Source: Siderastrea radians
Lineage: Eukaryota; Cnidaria; Anthozoa; Scleractinia; Rhizangiidae
Direction of reading: 5' to 3'
DNA: 64,000 nt
Assembly (NCBI GenBank): GCA_964017195.1
Contig: OZ024895.1
Span: 46,185,673-46,249,672, forward strand
Both the position numbers and the translations under genes were made by a program. The notes under the pieces were generated by a model. It worked only from the letters and a program-made list of their open reading frames with translations. It made no database searches and was not told where the DNA came from. Of this stretch, positions 35,812 through 47,045 are shown one piece after another; position 1 is the first letter of the stretch; the number at the start of each line of letters is the position of its first letter.

Positions 35812-38800
35812 ATGCAGTCTCTTCCGGTAGCTTTAGTGAGCTGTGTTATATTATGCAGTGTTTTTACATCACTTTTCTGTGAACCACATGATGGCAAATG
35901 CGAGAGTCTTGTGAACGGTCCTTTTGAAATCTGCACAACTGCGGGCTACAATTACACGCTGCCTTTACCCAAGAAGCTAACAGAGCCAGTCAAGGCAGAA
36001 CTCGGACAATTTTTAACTACCGTTATAAAGTCATGGCACAACTGTTCGAAACAAAGTGTGGCCGCAGCCATAGAATGCTCGTTCATGATTCCCAAATGCA
36101 GCCAAGGAAAGCGGGTGTATCCTTGCAAGCGAGTGTGCGGGGAGTTATTGAAGCAGTGTATGAACACTACTAGTACTGGCAATTTTGAAATTTTCCTGGA
36201 TCTTATGCTCAGCTCTTGCCTCAGTCTACCGAACGAAGACCCAAGCAGCGATAAATGTTTTGAACCGCCTAACTTTACAACGAATAACAGCATTCCAAGT
36301 AAGTTTCTTGTAAATTTAAGTAAAGATGTCATGATTTCACTTCAGTAAACTGTGAAACGACATGATGTGATTAATTCAGAGAGAAAAGAAAAGCAAAGAC
36401 TTCTACCATACTACAAATATTTAACGTTGAACGCGGTTCTGCCTTGATTCTGTGGATGAAATCCTTAAGTGTGACCATTTAAATGGCATGAAGCTTCTGC
36501 GCAGTATTTTCCTGTGGTGCTGTTTATTATGCTGTGCAAGGTGGTGCTAACTTTTGAGTCTGTGGATGGAATCCTTAAGTGTCACTATCCATCCAAAGAA
36601 TCGAAATAACTTTTGATTCTTTGGATGAAAATCTAAAGCACGACCATTCAAATCAAGCAACTAAGCAGAACGCATTTCCTGTGGTGCTGTTTATCATCCT
36701 GTAATATACAAAAAATGACTTATTAGGTTTGATTTGATTATTTTACTTGTTTTTAGCTACCATGAAGTAAGGTAATGCAAAATGTTCAGTATCTGTTTGC
36801 AGCTCGAAAAATAATGCGAGAGTTTCGACTGAGAAAACCGAAGCCATGAGATATCGTGATTCCTCTGTTCTGCCGGCATCCTTTGTTCAGTTACACAACA
36901 GAGGCTTTGTTGCTTGAAAAAAGTGACACAATCTCGTTCCCAGGTCTCCCTCCTTCCAGCCCGTTATGAACATTGGAAAGACTTTGAAGGTTTTTACCGC
37001 TTGCACTCTTAAAGTGCCATTTTACACTCCTTGCAATGGGTTTTTTTTTCTCAAAAATTGTGCTGGTTTATGCTCATTTATTCTCATGGGAAATCGCTGC
37101 AAAGGCCCACTGACAGGCTCTCCTCCTTCATCGATCTGTAAGTTCTCGCCTGTTGATGTGGTGGCCGCCATCTTGCTTTGACTTTTGACTTCTGAGTTTT
37201 CTAAACGAGCCTAGCGAAACACCCGATGAGTTCCAGACTTCTTTGAAAACTTTTGACTCGCCAAAATTGGTCACAGTATTTAATTATGTTTGTAGAGGCT
37301 TTGAAACGCAAACCAGAGACCAAAATATGACTTTTGACTGATGGTGACCAAAAGGTGTCCCAAAATACACTGTATGCCGGATGATGTTTGTGATACTGCT
37401 TTGGAAATAATTGCTAAATTATGCCAAAAAATGCCAGCACAATCGGTAAAAATTTAGGAGAGACCTTAGGACCAAGTTAGGACAGGGAACTCAAACTGCA
37501 TAGGTATTTGCCGGATTACTTTTCCTCTCATTGACAAAGGGTTACCCCAACATATTAAAGTCGAATACTCAGAAAAAAATTCTGAGTCCTCCTCCTCAAC
37601 GGGAGTCGAACCCATGGCCTTCTATTTCATTCTTTTCATTTACACCCAAGTCGCCATTTCACTTACCATACATTACTTGCAAAAGAGTTTCATTTCGGAC
37701 AAAAATAGTGTCCGAAAATAAAACCGTCCGAAATTTTTAAGCGTCCGAAATTTTAAGCGTCCGAAATTTTTACAGTACAGTACAAAACTTGAAAGTACTT
37801 TCTTGGGCGACGCCATCACATATTCAAGGCCAATATACATGATTTAGCTAAAATTCATAAAGATTTTATGAAGGACAAAAACATAGAAAAATTCCATTTT
37901 GCAGTTGCTATTTCAATCTTCGATCCAAGCCCAGTTTTATGATTATTACATTGCCAGTGCCAGTGGTGCTAGTCCTTTTCTGCTTCATCATCAATCAACC
38001 CAATTAAAAGGTCCTCTTCATTGTCACTAGCGTGTGGTTCTTCTTCATCTGTAGCTGTTGGTGACTGAGGTCAAGAAGCTCATAGTTCTTTTGAACAAGC
38101 TCTTTGAGACGAAGAAGAAGAAACTGCTTGCTATCGTCAACTTTAAACGTAGCTCGGAGGACTATCTGAGGCCCTTCCTTTGCAATTGGAGAAGGTCTAT
38201 ACTTTTCATCCTCAACTGCTGCATCGATACTACCGAACTCTACCGAACTCTAGTTGAGACACTGCTATAGAGTGACAAAAGCTTGATTGAATTTGTGTTT
38301 TTCCCCTCGGTGTATCTGTAAAACCTTGAGGATGCAGTAAAACTATCATTTTCACAGCTTTTACTTCAGTCTAATTCACGTTTTGTAGGCGTAAATTTAC
38401 TTTAGGCATGTTTGAGCAAACTGACCGAAATTTTTTTCATAAATTTTGTCCGAAATGAGAGAAAAAGTGTCCGAAAGTTAAACGTCCGAAATAAAACGTC
38501 CAAATTTTTGACGTCCGAAATTTTTTGCAAGTAATGTATATTAAATTTAGTTTCACTGAATTAAGAATTTAGTGTTGCGTCACTAACGTAAAATGACACC
38601 AGTAAGGAGTCCCATATATAATGAACGGGTGCTTTTCATACGTTAATTGGTAGTTTGACTTGGTATCGCTTGAAGTGTTAAAATCTCAGTAACATGGTCA
38701 CTAGTAATGTTATCACAGTATTTTCAAGGTTAGACTAAAGATTAAAGTCGGTAGGTTGAAAAAGAATTCAGTCAAGTCACCTTTGCTAAGCGAGGCTCTA

Positions 38801-41151
38801 GTGGTGATCTTTTAGCACTCCTTTCAAAATTTTCGCCGACCAACCCCCTTCCGTTTTTCAAGCGATTCAAAGCCCCGCACGATCATTAATTTTTTTCTTG
38901 TTTTTAGGTCCACTGGATCGTGGATGCCAAAACTTGATCTTCCCTGCTTGTAAAAACTTGGGAATCTACAGCCATACGCTTTTCTCAGAGTCAGTGCAGA
39001 AGAAGATGTACAAGCTGTATTACAACAAAACTTTCAATGAAGATGATTTAGAGCAAAAGTTCCCCAAAAGGGTGGAAGAAGACCTTGCAAGGTTTCCCAA
39101 GTGCAGGAAAAACATAGAAAAGCTGTTTTGTGGAGAACTTTTCCCACCTTGTTTCCCGGAAGAAACCAGTCCTATGTTGAAGACCCTTTGTAGGTCGGTT
39201 TGTAATGATATCGCAAAAGACTGTCCTGGATTTTTCAGGTGAGTAGTTGATTCAAGTTATTATTTCATGTGCATGTACGCAAGCTTACGGTCCGTTTTAA
39301 GTTCAGGGTAAAATGGATGACGTCTGTAACGTATGGTCGTCGGGGTAAGTGTGGTCCTGAGAAGCACTGTTTGTGATGACATTCAACTGACTTTTCAACA
39401 ACCTGCACTTTAGTAAAAATGGATGGCTAACTAATTAAGCTCATCTAAATGGCTCATCTCTCTGATCGCAAGGGACTATCTCCTTATATAACCACCTTCG
39501 TGAAATCCTGTTTGAATCAGTTCTCCGTCAAACACTGTATTTAAAATCTCTCGGAAGCCACTGTCTTCATGAAATCCCGTTTGAATGTCTGTTTTCATTC
39601 ATAAACTGTCACGTTTTAGAATCTTCCTTCGTTCATTTTATAAGGTTCCCCCAACAACTGGCCTGTATATTTTTTCATACTTGGATCAGGAAAGACAATG
39701 TAGAGATGACTTGTTTTCTGAATGAAAAATCTCCCAGTGATGTTGGCAACTTAACCCATTAAGCCTTCGTATCAACATGCAAATTCTCATCTCTAGCCTC
39801 CATACATTCCTTATGGTAAGAGTTGGGAGAATTGTTTCCGAGACATCGTATCTTCGGTGATGAGTTCCTACATTCTCAGCGTCCTGTTCGTATGTCTTAT
39901 CGTGCGATGTTATTGTGAGTTCAAGTTAAATATCACAACTGGGGTGTGACGGGTTAAGGATTCGTAGTTCACACAGATTATCACTTCATGTATTTTTTTC
40001 CACTTTCACACCGACTTGTTGTAGAATATTTATGTACTCAGTGTTTACAAGTGTCATCTTCCATCTGGCTTGCTCAATCAGTTGGATTGGTCAAAGAAAT
40101 TGCCTCACCAGCGTGATGTTTGTGTTTCGCAGGGGTCATTTCACGGATTCAGAGTATTGTGGTATGCTGGTGGAGGGTGAAACTAGCCATGGGTACTGTG
40201 ACAGAAAAGAATGGCCCCCTCCGTTTACCTGGCTCAGTTACTTGCCGAGTAAGTTAATCCCATAAATCTGTAGGTGCACGCCACACCAGTTAAATGATTA
40301 AGTCAGGTATTTTTCAGTAACAATTTGAGAAGCCAAAAATCTCATTTAAGTTTATGAAAAACCAACAAGTAATGGTCCAGTTTTGTTCAAACACACTATA
40401 CTGGCTTAGTGAAACTGATAATAAGTATTTGTGGTCACGAACGCAAATGGATTACCATTAAGTTGGGCCACCTATTTCCAAGTTCTACCCGTTGTGTCTT
40501 AACATGGTTTCCTCTCCTTTCGAAAATGAACTTGATATTTTCCACTTGGCCGAGCGTTCTTGGAGCATTTTGTGTGTGAGTGAGTTTTGGCACAGATTTG
40601 GCAAAAAAAAAAACAAACAAACAAACAAACAAAAAAAAACACAGCAGTGACTTCGTCATAACGTTTAAGACAAATAAGAAATTCTTGTTTTGTTGTTGTT
40701 GTTGTTGTTGTTGTTTTAGTACAAGTTAGCAGTAGGGGAGACTGTTGTGGAACACAAGACGCATTGCATTGCTCTTCGAGTTGAGTTATCACAAACTGCT
40801 ACAAGTGGTTGCATTAAGTTTACTGAAACGCGGACAAAACAGTTTTTCTTTATTTCTTAAAAAATAATCGCTACAAAGAATAGCTTGTTTCTTTTGAGTT
40901 TTTGATGAAGATGCAACCCCCAGTTTTTCTGATGTCAGCTGCATGAATTTTTCACAGATCCTACAACGTTACCACCAACGGAACCAGAAAAAAAGAAGGG
41001 CCCTAAAGGGTGGGTCATTGCTGTGTCAGTGGTGTTGACGCTAGCTGTCGTGGGGATCACTTTGGCGGGCTTGATCTGGTGGAAGTGGCACGGCCGTGCC
41101 TCTGGTATGGGGTACACAAAACAGGAAGATGAAAAAGTCACTGAGGAGTAG
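35812..41151 (+). CDS. Fz2-D: twin Frizzled-type CRD type I membrane protein
   Basis: Four exons: 35812-36298, 38908-39238, 40133-40248, 40958-41151; 375 residues; intron phases 1, 2, 1. Signal peptide (MQSLPVALVSCVILCSVFTS), CRD1 with GYNYT, HNCS and KGKRVYPCKRVC-type core (QGKRVYPCKRVC), CRD2 starting PLDRGCQNLIFPACKNLGI. Both domains have ten cysteines. The short stalk (PTTLPPTEPEKKKG) leads to a helix at about 330-353 (WVIAVSVVLTLAVVGITLAG), then WWKWHG and a tail with GYTKQEDEK. It shares the I/LWWK border and the YTKQ tail motif with Fz2-B and C, so the three arose by tandem duplication. It is convergent with Fz2-E, whose last exon ends 1.8 kb away. Intron 1 contains a DNA-transposon remnant and a satellite-like repeat. 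Confidence 0.88.
36430..36712. repeat. Dispersed repeat with TCTGTGGATGAAATCCTTAA core
   Basis: Three diverged copies of a ~90-100 base unit containing TCTGTGGATGAAATCCTTAA and TTTCCTGTGGTGCTGTTTAT. Related units lie at 56815-56985. It resembles a family I recall as abundant in corals. Confidence 0.6.
37575..37650 (-). mobile_element. SINE fragment (tRNA-like B box)
   Basis: Minus strand reads CCATGGGTTCGACTCCCGTT, a B-box-like segment, followed by GAGGAGGACTCAGAATTTTT. The A-box part is lost. Confidence 0.5.
37668..38539. mobile_element. TIR element with GTCCGAAA arrays (Fz2-D intron 1)
   Basis: 872 bases with 17-base perfect terminal inverted repeats (ATACATTACTTGCAAAA and TTTTGCAAGTAATGTAT). 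Just inside both ends lie clusters of GTCCGAAA separated by T/A runs, about four per end and all in the same orientation apart from one inverted copy at the left end. The centre has no recognisable transposase; an internal 70-residue Lys-rich frame (38058-38270) is unrecognised. Confidence 0.7.
39751..39957. mobile_element. TTAACCC-ended MITE in Fz2-D intron 2
   Basis: Ends TTAACCCATTAAGCC and GTGACGGGTTAA; same family as 12927-13127. Confidence 0.45.
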
Positions 41152-41318
41152 GATCGGGCTACATGCACCGCCCCTCATGTAGGGGTTGCTGGGACCTCCA
41201 ATATATATTTATTTGTCTGTATTATTGATTAGTTGTTGGTAGCGATATTAATTAGTTAATAGTGTGCAAAGTATTAATGTAAAACCAAAGGTTGTGTCGC
41301 CATATGACCTCGCTCGCC

Positions 41319-41460
41319 ACGAGTCTCTCAGTAGCTCAGTGGTTACAGCGCCCGACCGGTGTACGGAAGGTCATGTGTTTGATTCCCGTCGAGGACTCAG
41401 ATTTTTTGCTTTGTCCCACGCTCGTGACAAACTGAATATTCCTTCTTTATTTTTTATTCA
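41319..41460 (+). mobile_element. tRNA-derived SINE
   Basis: AGTAGCTCAGTGGTTACAGC (A box) and GTTTGATTCCCGTC (B box) with a closing GACTC matching the opening GAGTC. It is followed by the usual unrelated tail (CAGATTTTTTGCTTTGTCC). The stems are imperfect and a tail is attached, so it is not a working tRNA gene. Confidence 0.65.
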
Positions 41461-42286
41461 TTTATTTTATTCATTATTATTATTTTTTTATTGAGCTACA
41501 ACGTCACTCACAACATTTAAATAACTTAACTACACTAACTACTTACATTTTACATTGCCGCTACTACTACGACTACTACTACGTCTCAAAACATATTTTT
41601 AGGTATTCCCCATTCAGTTTGTTGTACTTACCTAATGAACATATTGCACCTACTAATTTATTAACCTGAACTTACACTGAGGAATAAGATTAAAGTTAAT
41701 TTTTTTTTCAAAAAGGGTTTCCATTTAGCCTTAAGCATCTTTATGCTATTGTCCATAGCAGCTTTAACGAATTCTTCAAAAGACGGGAAAAAAAGGGAGA
41801 ATGTTATTCCTACGACAATTCCATACATTTAGTTTACCTAACAAAATTTATTATTCCGTGTTAGGCTGCGGATGGTGAGGATGGAAATGGATCGTAACTT
41901 GAAAAAATAGAGCCATTTTTTTTGCAAGCTCCTCACTTGTTTCTTGAAAAAATCATTAAAAACCGATTACAATTTGCTCTTCCTTTGAGAAAGTCTTCTG
42001 ATATCTTTCTCTTCGTGTTCAAGGAGCATTTGATGTGCGCAAAAGAGTGCATAAATTTAATTTTTGCATAGTTAAGACAAAAAAAATATAAACTAAAAAA
42101 AAGTCCCATGACGTAATCTCTTGAACTACGATCACTAAGATCAAGATACAAGAAACAAAATCTGTTGTTAGTACTGGCGCCATTTTTAAAAAGGACATTC
42201 ACTGGGCCTAAAGATCCGCAGTACAATGGGGATTCCAGATACAACATAGGATGATCATATACGTGATATAAAGACACAATCGCAGT

Positions 42287-42400
42287 TGGCTTGATAGCTC
42301 TACTGGTTAGAGCGCTGTTAGTATCGCAGAGGTCATGGGTTCGAATCCCGTTCAAGCCTGAATTTTGTTTAGGTTGTTCCGGTTTATCGACTGCTTAAGT
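42287..42400 (+). mobile_element. tRNA-derived SINE
   Basis: GGCTTGATAGCTCTACTGGT through GGTTCGAATCCCGTTCAAGC. Same head family as the minus-strand SINE at 34420-34490, but two bases shorter in the anticodon arm, which rules out a functional tRNA. Confidence 0.65.
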
Positions 42401-42632
42401 TGGTATCTTTTACTGCGAGGGTCATCATTTCTCTCCCCTTTTTCTTCTTTTTCCCTCAAAATCAGCTGAAAAAGGCTTGTAGTAATACTCTCAAATGTCT
42501 CTCTATCCCAAAAGAAGTTACTCTAAAACATCAAATACAATACCGACGTAGAAAAACGTTCTCTTCAGTCAGGCGCGAACTAAAAAAACATCCTGCAGCA
42601 TCTATACTTTGGTGATCTAACGGCATTCACTG

Positions 42633-42638
42633 TTTATT
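42633..42638 (-). promoter_or_regulatory. Possible polyadenylation signal of Fz2-E
   Basis: AATAAA on the minus strand 300 bases past the stop codon. Confidence 0.4.
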
Positions 42639-42937
42639 GAATACAAAGGACACAACACATTCTCGCTAAATTAAGCTGTGTTCCAAGGGAACAAGCACAC
42701 CCCAGGCTAGTTACGTTTTAGGTTAAACCGTCATGGAAACATAGTTTTATTTTTGAATCGCTCCGTAGCATTTACCTAGTTACGTAAAATTCAACAACAA
42801 AATTATCGATTGCACATTAACTTAATTAGTTCTTATCATTTTAAGAGTGCACGTTTATCCAGATCCATTTCCGGTCAAACTGTCGCCAAAATATGGTTTT
42901 CTGATTCACTTATTGACTTCACATGTAACAAATTCAG

Positions 42938-45900
42938 TTACAGTTCATCCATATTCACCATAATACTGTGCCTGTATTGACTTCTTGTTTTGTTGTATTT
43001 CCTGAATAATATGACACCAACCACTATGGCGGCGACCACTGCCAGTAGACCCAACACTATACCGGAAATAGCTCCAGCCGACAATTTTCCGCCTTTCTTA
43101 GCCTGGATGCCCGGAATCCCTAAAGAGTGAAGTGAAATAACGATTGTTAGAATAAAATTCGAAGTCACACTACAGAGTCTGGGCTACGACGCAAATAAGG
43201 CTAAAAAGGGTACCTCTTCACTGCAGGGCTGTTGCCGAACAAACCACCAACGATGTATGGTTCAGTAAACACTTTTATTTATTCTTGAAGAACTTTGTCT
43301 AAACCCCAAAGAACAGAATTTTTAACCCCAGTTTTAAACATGCTGCAATCATTTCTTACCCCTTATTTCATTAGAAGACTACTATGGATGAAAAGGGGTA
43401 AGAAGCACCTTCTTAAACAGTGAGATATAAGATGTCAAAATCATTCCTCGGCAAAATAGGATTAAACGAAAAATACCTAAAACTAAAATCAAACGATGCC
43501 TTGGTCGTTGCCAACTTTCAAACCGAAGCAGGCCGAAGTTTTTCGGTCGAAATGTCTCTTTTTTTTTCAAGTTTTGTTGTAAACGTTGATCTACATTTCA
43601 CAAGTCAGTGCCATCAAGCTCATGAATATGCTAAAATAGGATTATTTAAGTTCCTACCTTTAGTAGTTGAATTTGCAGTTGTCGAAACTTTTTCAGTCGT
43701 TTGCATAGGCTTGGTACTTCTTTCAGATACCTTAGTCGTTGGCGAAGGTCTGCTACTACCTCCAGTTGTCTTCGTCATTGGCGCCTTGGTCGTTGGCGCA
43801 GTCGTACTAACATTTCCAGATGCCTTTGTCGTTGGCGCAGTCGTACTAACATTTCCAGATGCCTTGGTCGTTGGCGCAGTCGTACTAACATTTTCAGATG
43901 CCTTGGTCGTTGGCGCAGTCGTACTAACATTTCCAGATGCCTTGGTCGTTGGCGCAGTCGTACTAACATTTCCAGATGCCCTGGTCGTTGGCGCAGTCGT
44001 ACTAACATTTCCAGATGCCTTGGTCGTTGGCGCAGTCGTACTAACATTTCCAGATGCCCTGGTCGTTGGCACAGTCGTACTAACATTTCCAGATGCCTTG
44101 GTCGCTGGCGCAGTCGTACTAACATTTCCAGATGCCTTGGTCGTTGGCGCAGTCGTACTAACATTTCCAGATGCCCTGGTCGTTGGCGCAGTCGTACTAA
44201 CATTTTCAGATGCCTTGGTCGTTGGCGCAGTCGTACTAACATTTTCAGATACCTTGGTCGTTGGCGCAGTCGTACTAACATTTTCAGATACCTTGGTCGT
44301 TGGCGCAGTCGTACTAACATTTTCAGATACCTTGGTCGTTGGCGCAGTCGTACTACCATTAGCAGATGCCTTGGTCTTTGGTACAGTCGTACTAGTATTT
44401 CCAGGTGTCTTAGTCGTTGGCACAGGACCTGGAGTGAGATTCAACCACATAATTTAAGTGTAATAATAAAGATTTTATACGTGTTCCGTACTGTGAACCG
44501 CATAATTTTTAAATTGTTGAACCAAGGGACTAAAGGGTTTACTAATGAGAACAATGTTATTCAAATATACTTAAGGGAAACGAGTTTCGTTTAAACATGT
44601 TTACTCTTAACATGTTTTGAGACTAGAGTGAACTCCGCTTTAGTCGTCCAGCTATTGACTGTGAAAACTCGAAAGAGCAACTGGTGCGTTTGTGTCAGTT
44701 TTGATCCATTTTTTTGTTAGCCAAAATTTACTGTTTGTTAGTTAGTCCAGTCTGAGAAATGGTGATTATGTATTAAAATACCTGTTGTGTTAACGGATTT
44801 CCACAAATCACTGGGCCAGTACCCTGCATTTGGCCAGGTCTGAAGAGCACAATACTGTTGTCCTTCAGTGGTATTCACTGGAAAGACTGAGCAGTAGTCA
44901 CGGTTCTTGAACACCTTCAGAAACTGCGATCTTGATTCGTTAAACGCCGCCACGCACGTAGATTTACAGGGAACAAAAAGCGTACGATTATGTTTGTAGT
45001 CACACGGAGGCGCTACCTCCATACATATTATTTTCCTGAGCGTGGAGTTGATACTGCTGTTCTGGAATAGGTCACTAGATTCAACCATCTTCTGATAATC
45101 GCGGGACACGGATGTGAGGTTGTATCCTAAACCCTTGCACTGTCTAATGTCGAGTCTTCTACACGCGCTATCATCTGAGAACACAATTTAAAGAAAAAAA
45201 TGTACCAGTTACTGAACAGCAAACAATCCCCCAATACACGTTAATGTAGACTGGAATATATAAGTGATTGTTGCCTAACTTCCTGTTTCAAACTTTCATT
45301 CTTTCCCAGGTCACTATACGACCAGTTCTTTCCCCGACCACCCGCTTTCCCGGCTCATGATCACTGGTGCAAACTAAAGGAATCACGTGGAAACTTTTCG
45401 AGTTCACTATGCGTGTGTTCAACATTGTTATGTCCGCGTTTTATTTATGAGTGCTGCAAGGGACAGGGGGTCCAATATCTGCTTTTATTTTTTTCTCAGC
45501 GCGTGAGCGGGCAAGATGAACCAAATCCTGCAATCTGATTGGTTCCGGGAGCGGGCGGAATTTTCCGATCTTGACCGCGGTCAACGGAACGTCAATAACA
45601 AAAAATTTGTAATGGGTTTTTAAAACCTTTAAAATCTTTAAAACGTTCTCCGAAACTTAGAATTCTGAAATTTTTTGTACATTGTCGTTAAAAACTTTCT
45701 TTCCAAAATTTCTTGTTAAAATACCGAAGGTTGTACAATGTAAATCGCCTCTTCCCTTTCGACAAACATTTGAGTAAATCGAGCAGGAGTTAGCTACATG
45801 TATCGAAATTTGGGAAAATAAAGGGGTTTCTTTTAGTTATATTGCTTCCTGTGATTTCTGAGTTTTAACAGAGTAAAAAAGCGTATTTTGCTGCTCTGGT

Positions 45901-47045
45901 GTCACAAACGGCTTCGTTTCATGGTTCATTTTACGCGCGCTTGCAAAACGTTGCTTTCCGAAAACAACAAGACACGTTTAACTTTTGAAAAACAACAAGA
46001 AAAAAATAAAAATATTATTTGCCGGCCTTGGTCGGTCCGTATTGAGAAAAACTGTGCCCTCGGTCTTGAGCACGGCCCTCGGCCTGCGGCCTCGGGCCGT
46101 ACTCAAGACCTCTGGCACAGTTTTTCTCAATACGGACCTCCCGGCCGGCAAATAATATATATTTCTTGCAAGTTCTAATACATGTACTTGCATAAATTTG
46201 GATGATAAATCAGGCGAGGCGGTAAATGACGTAGCGGTGAAGCAAATAGTAATAATTTGAAATGTTATCGTGAAATCATTGATGGTGTTATTAGCTTTGC
46301 GAATGGCCACCTGTCTAATAGGACTCTATTGACTATATTGATAATGGACTGTGTTAGGTCTAGTTCAAACATTCTGTTTAAATTTGCTAAAGATTAAAAA
46401 ACTTAAGCTGCCTATTAGGACTCGAAGGATTTCACTAATATATATTCGGCGCGGAAGTGCTAATATGTTCTATTGTCTTTCTGCCTTTGCATATTAAACA
46501 CTGCTTTGCTAAAAAGAGTAAATTACACAATTCACAGCCCCTCTAGTTGTAGCTTCAAACTTACTGTAACTGCAAGTTGAGTTTATAGATTCCGAAACCA
46601 AGTTATGGATTTTTAACTTACCATGTGCGGCAGTGTAATTTGAGTGATCTGACAAACATTGGTTTGAAGGTAGAAGCTCACAGAGTCCTCTGAATAAAGC
46701 TATCAATCCTTCTTTCTCGCTTGAACCGTGTGTGCAGTTGCTAACAAAGTTCCTGCACGTTTGGTTACACGGCTTTATCGACGATGAGTTTGGACATTTC
46801 GGAATGTGGACCGAGCAAGCCATTAAAGTTGAGAGCGACGAACAGTCTTTAAATTTCCTCTGCATGCCCGCAATTAAGCTCGAAACTTCATCTTGCGGTC
46901 TGCTTCTGCTAAAATCGGACACATTGTATCCTGCTCGGACACAGTCGTTAAACAAGGTCCTATTCAACGGCAGGCATTGACTTGAAGCACAGTTTGCGAA
47001 CAAACTTGTACAAGTGATAAAGAAAACCAGCGAAAGAAGTTTCAT
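42938..47045 (-). CDS. Fz2-E: twin CRD membrane protein with mucin-like repeat stalk
   Basis: Four exons on the minus strand: 47045-46622, 45174-44782, 44428-43658, 43119-42938; 589 residues; all introns phase 1. Signal peptide (MKLLSLVFFITCTSLFANC), CRD1 with ten cysteines and GYNVS, CRD2 with only eight. The third and eighth cysteines of the Frizzled pattern are both missing, and these two pair with each other in known CRD structures. Exon 3 is a 257-codon stalk of about sixteen 13-residue units, consensus TTAPTTKASGNVS, many with an N-V-S-T glycosylation sequon and dense Thr/Ser for O-glycans. The last exon gives a helix at about 544-568 (AGAISGIVLGLLAVVAAIVV) and a 24-residue tail ending VNMDEL. 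The long rigid stalk should lift the CRDs from the membrane. ATG 47045 was chosen over an upstream GTG. Confidence 0.86.
43775..44389 (-). repeat. 39-bp coding minisatellite (stalk exon of Fz2-E)
   Basis: About sixteen tandem 39-base units inside exon 3 of Fz2-E, differing mainly at K/R, A/V and G/E codons. Neighbouring blocks share variants (three VSENVS units in a row), a sign of recent unit duplication. It creates long open frames on both strands that are not genes. Confidence 0.9.
46011..46159. mobile_element. GC-rich near-perfect palindrome (Fz2-E intron 1)
   Basis: 149 bases: ATATTATTTGCCGGCC...GTCCGTATTGAGAAAAACTG on the left is mirrored by CAGTTTTTCTCAATACGGAC...GGCCGGCAAATAATAT on the right. 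The centre (CGGCCCTCGGCCTGCGGCCT) is strikingly GC-rich against AT-rich surroundings. MITE-like. Confidence 0.75.

Larger units (their letters stand above)
41152..42937. other. Convergent interval between Fz2-D and Fz2-E
   Basis: No gene. Two tRNA-derived SINE heads (41319-41460, 42287-42400), AT-rich filler and an AATAAA on the minus strand at 42633-42638 that could end Fz2-E transcripts. Confidence 0.5.

Noticed and set aside
41933..42355. 140-residue minus-strand ORF
   Set aside because: It starts inside the SINE head (NGIRTHDLCDTN is a translated tRNA-like segment) and continues into AT-rich DNA without a recognisable domain.
43775..44389. CRISPR-like array of 39-bp repeats
   Set aside because: The repeats are directly adjacent with no unique spacers and lie in frame inside a spliced eukaryotic gene.
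43420..44594. Long open frames of 345, 297 and 194 residues over the Fz2-E repeat exon, on both strands
   Set aside because: They are shadows of the 39-base coding minisatellite. Only the minus frame giving TTAPTTK units has matching splice sites and phase with the flanking CRD2 and membrane exons.
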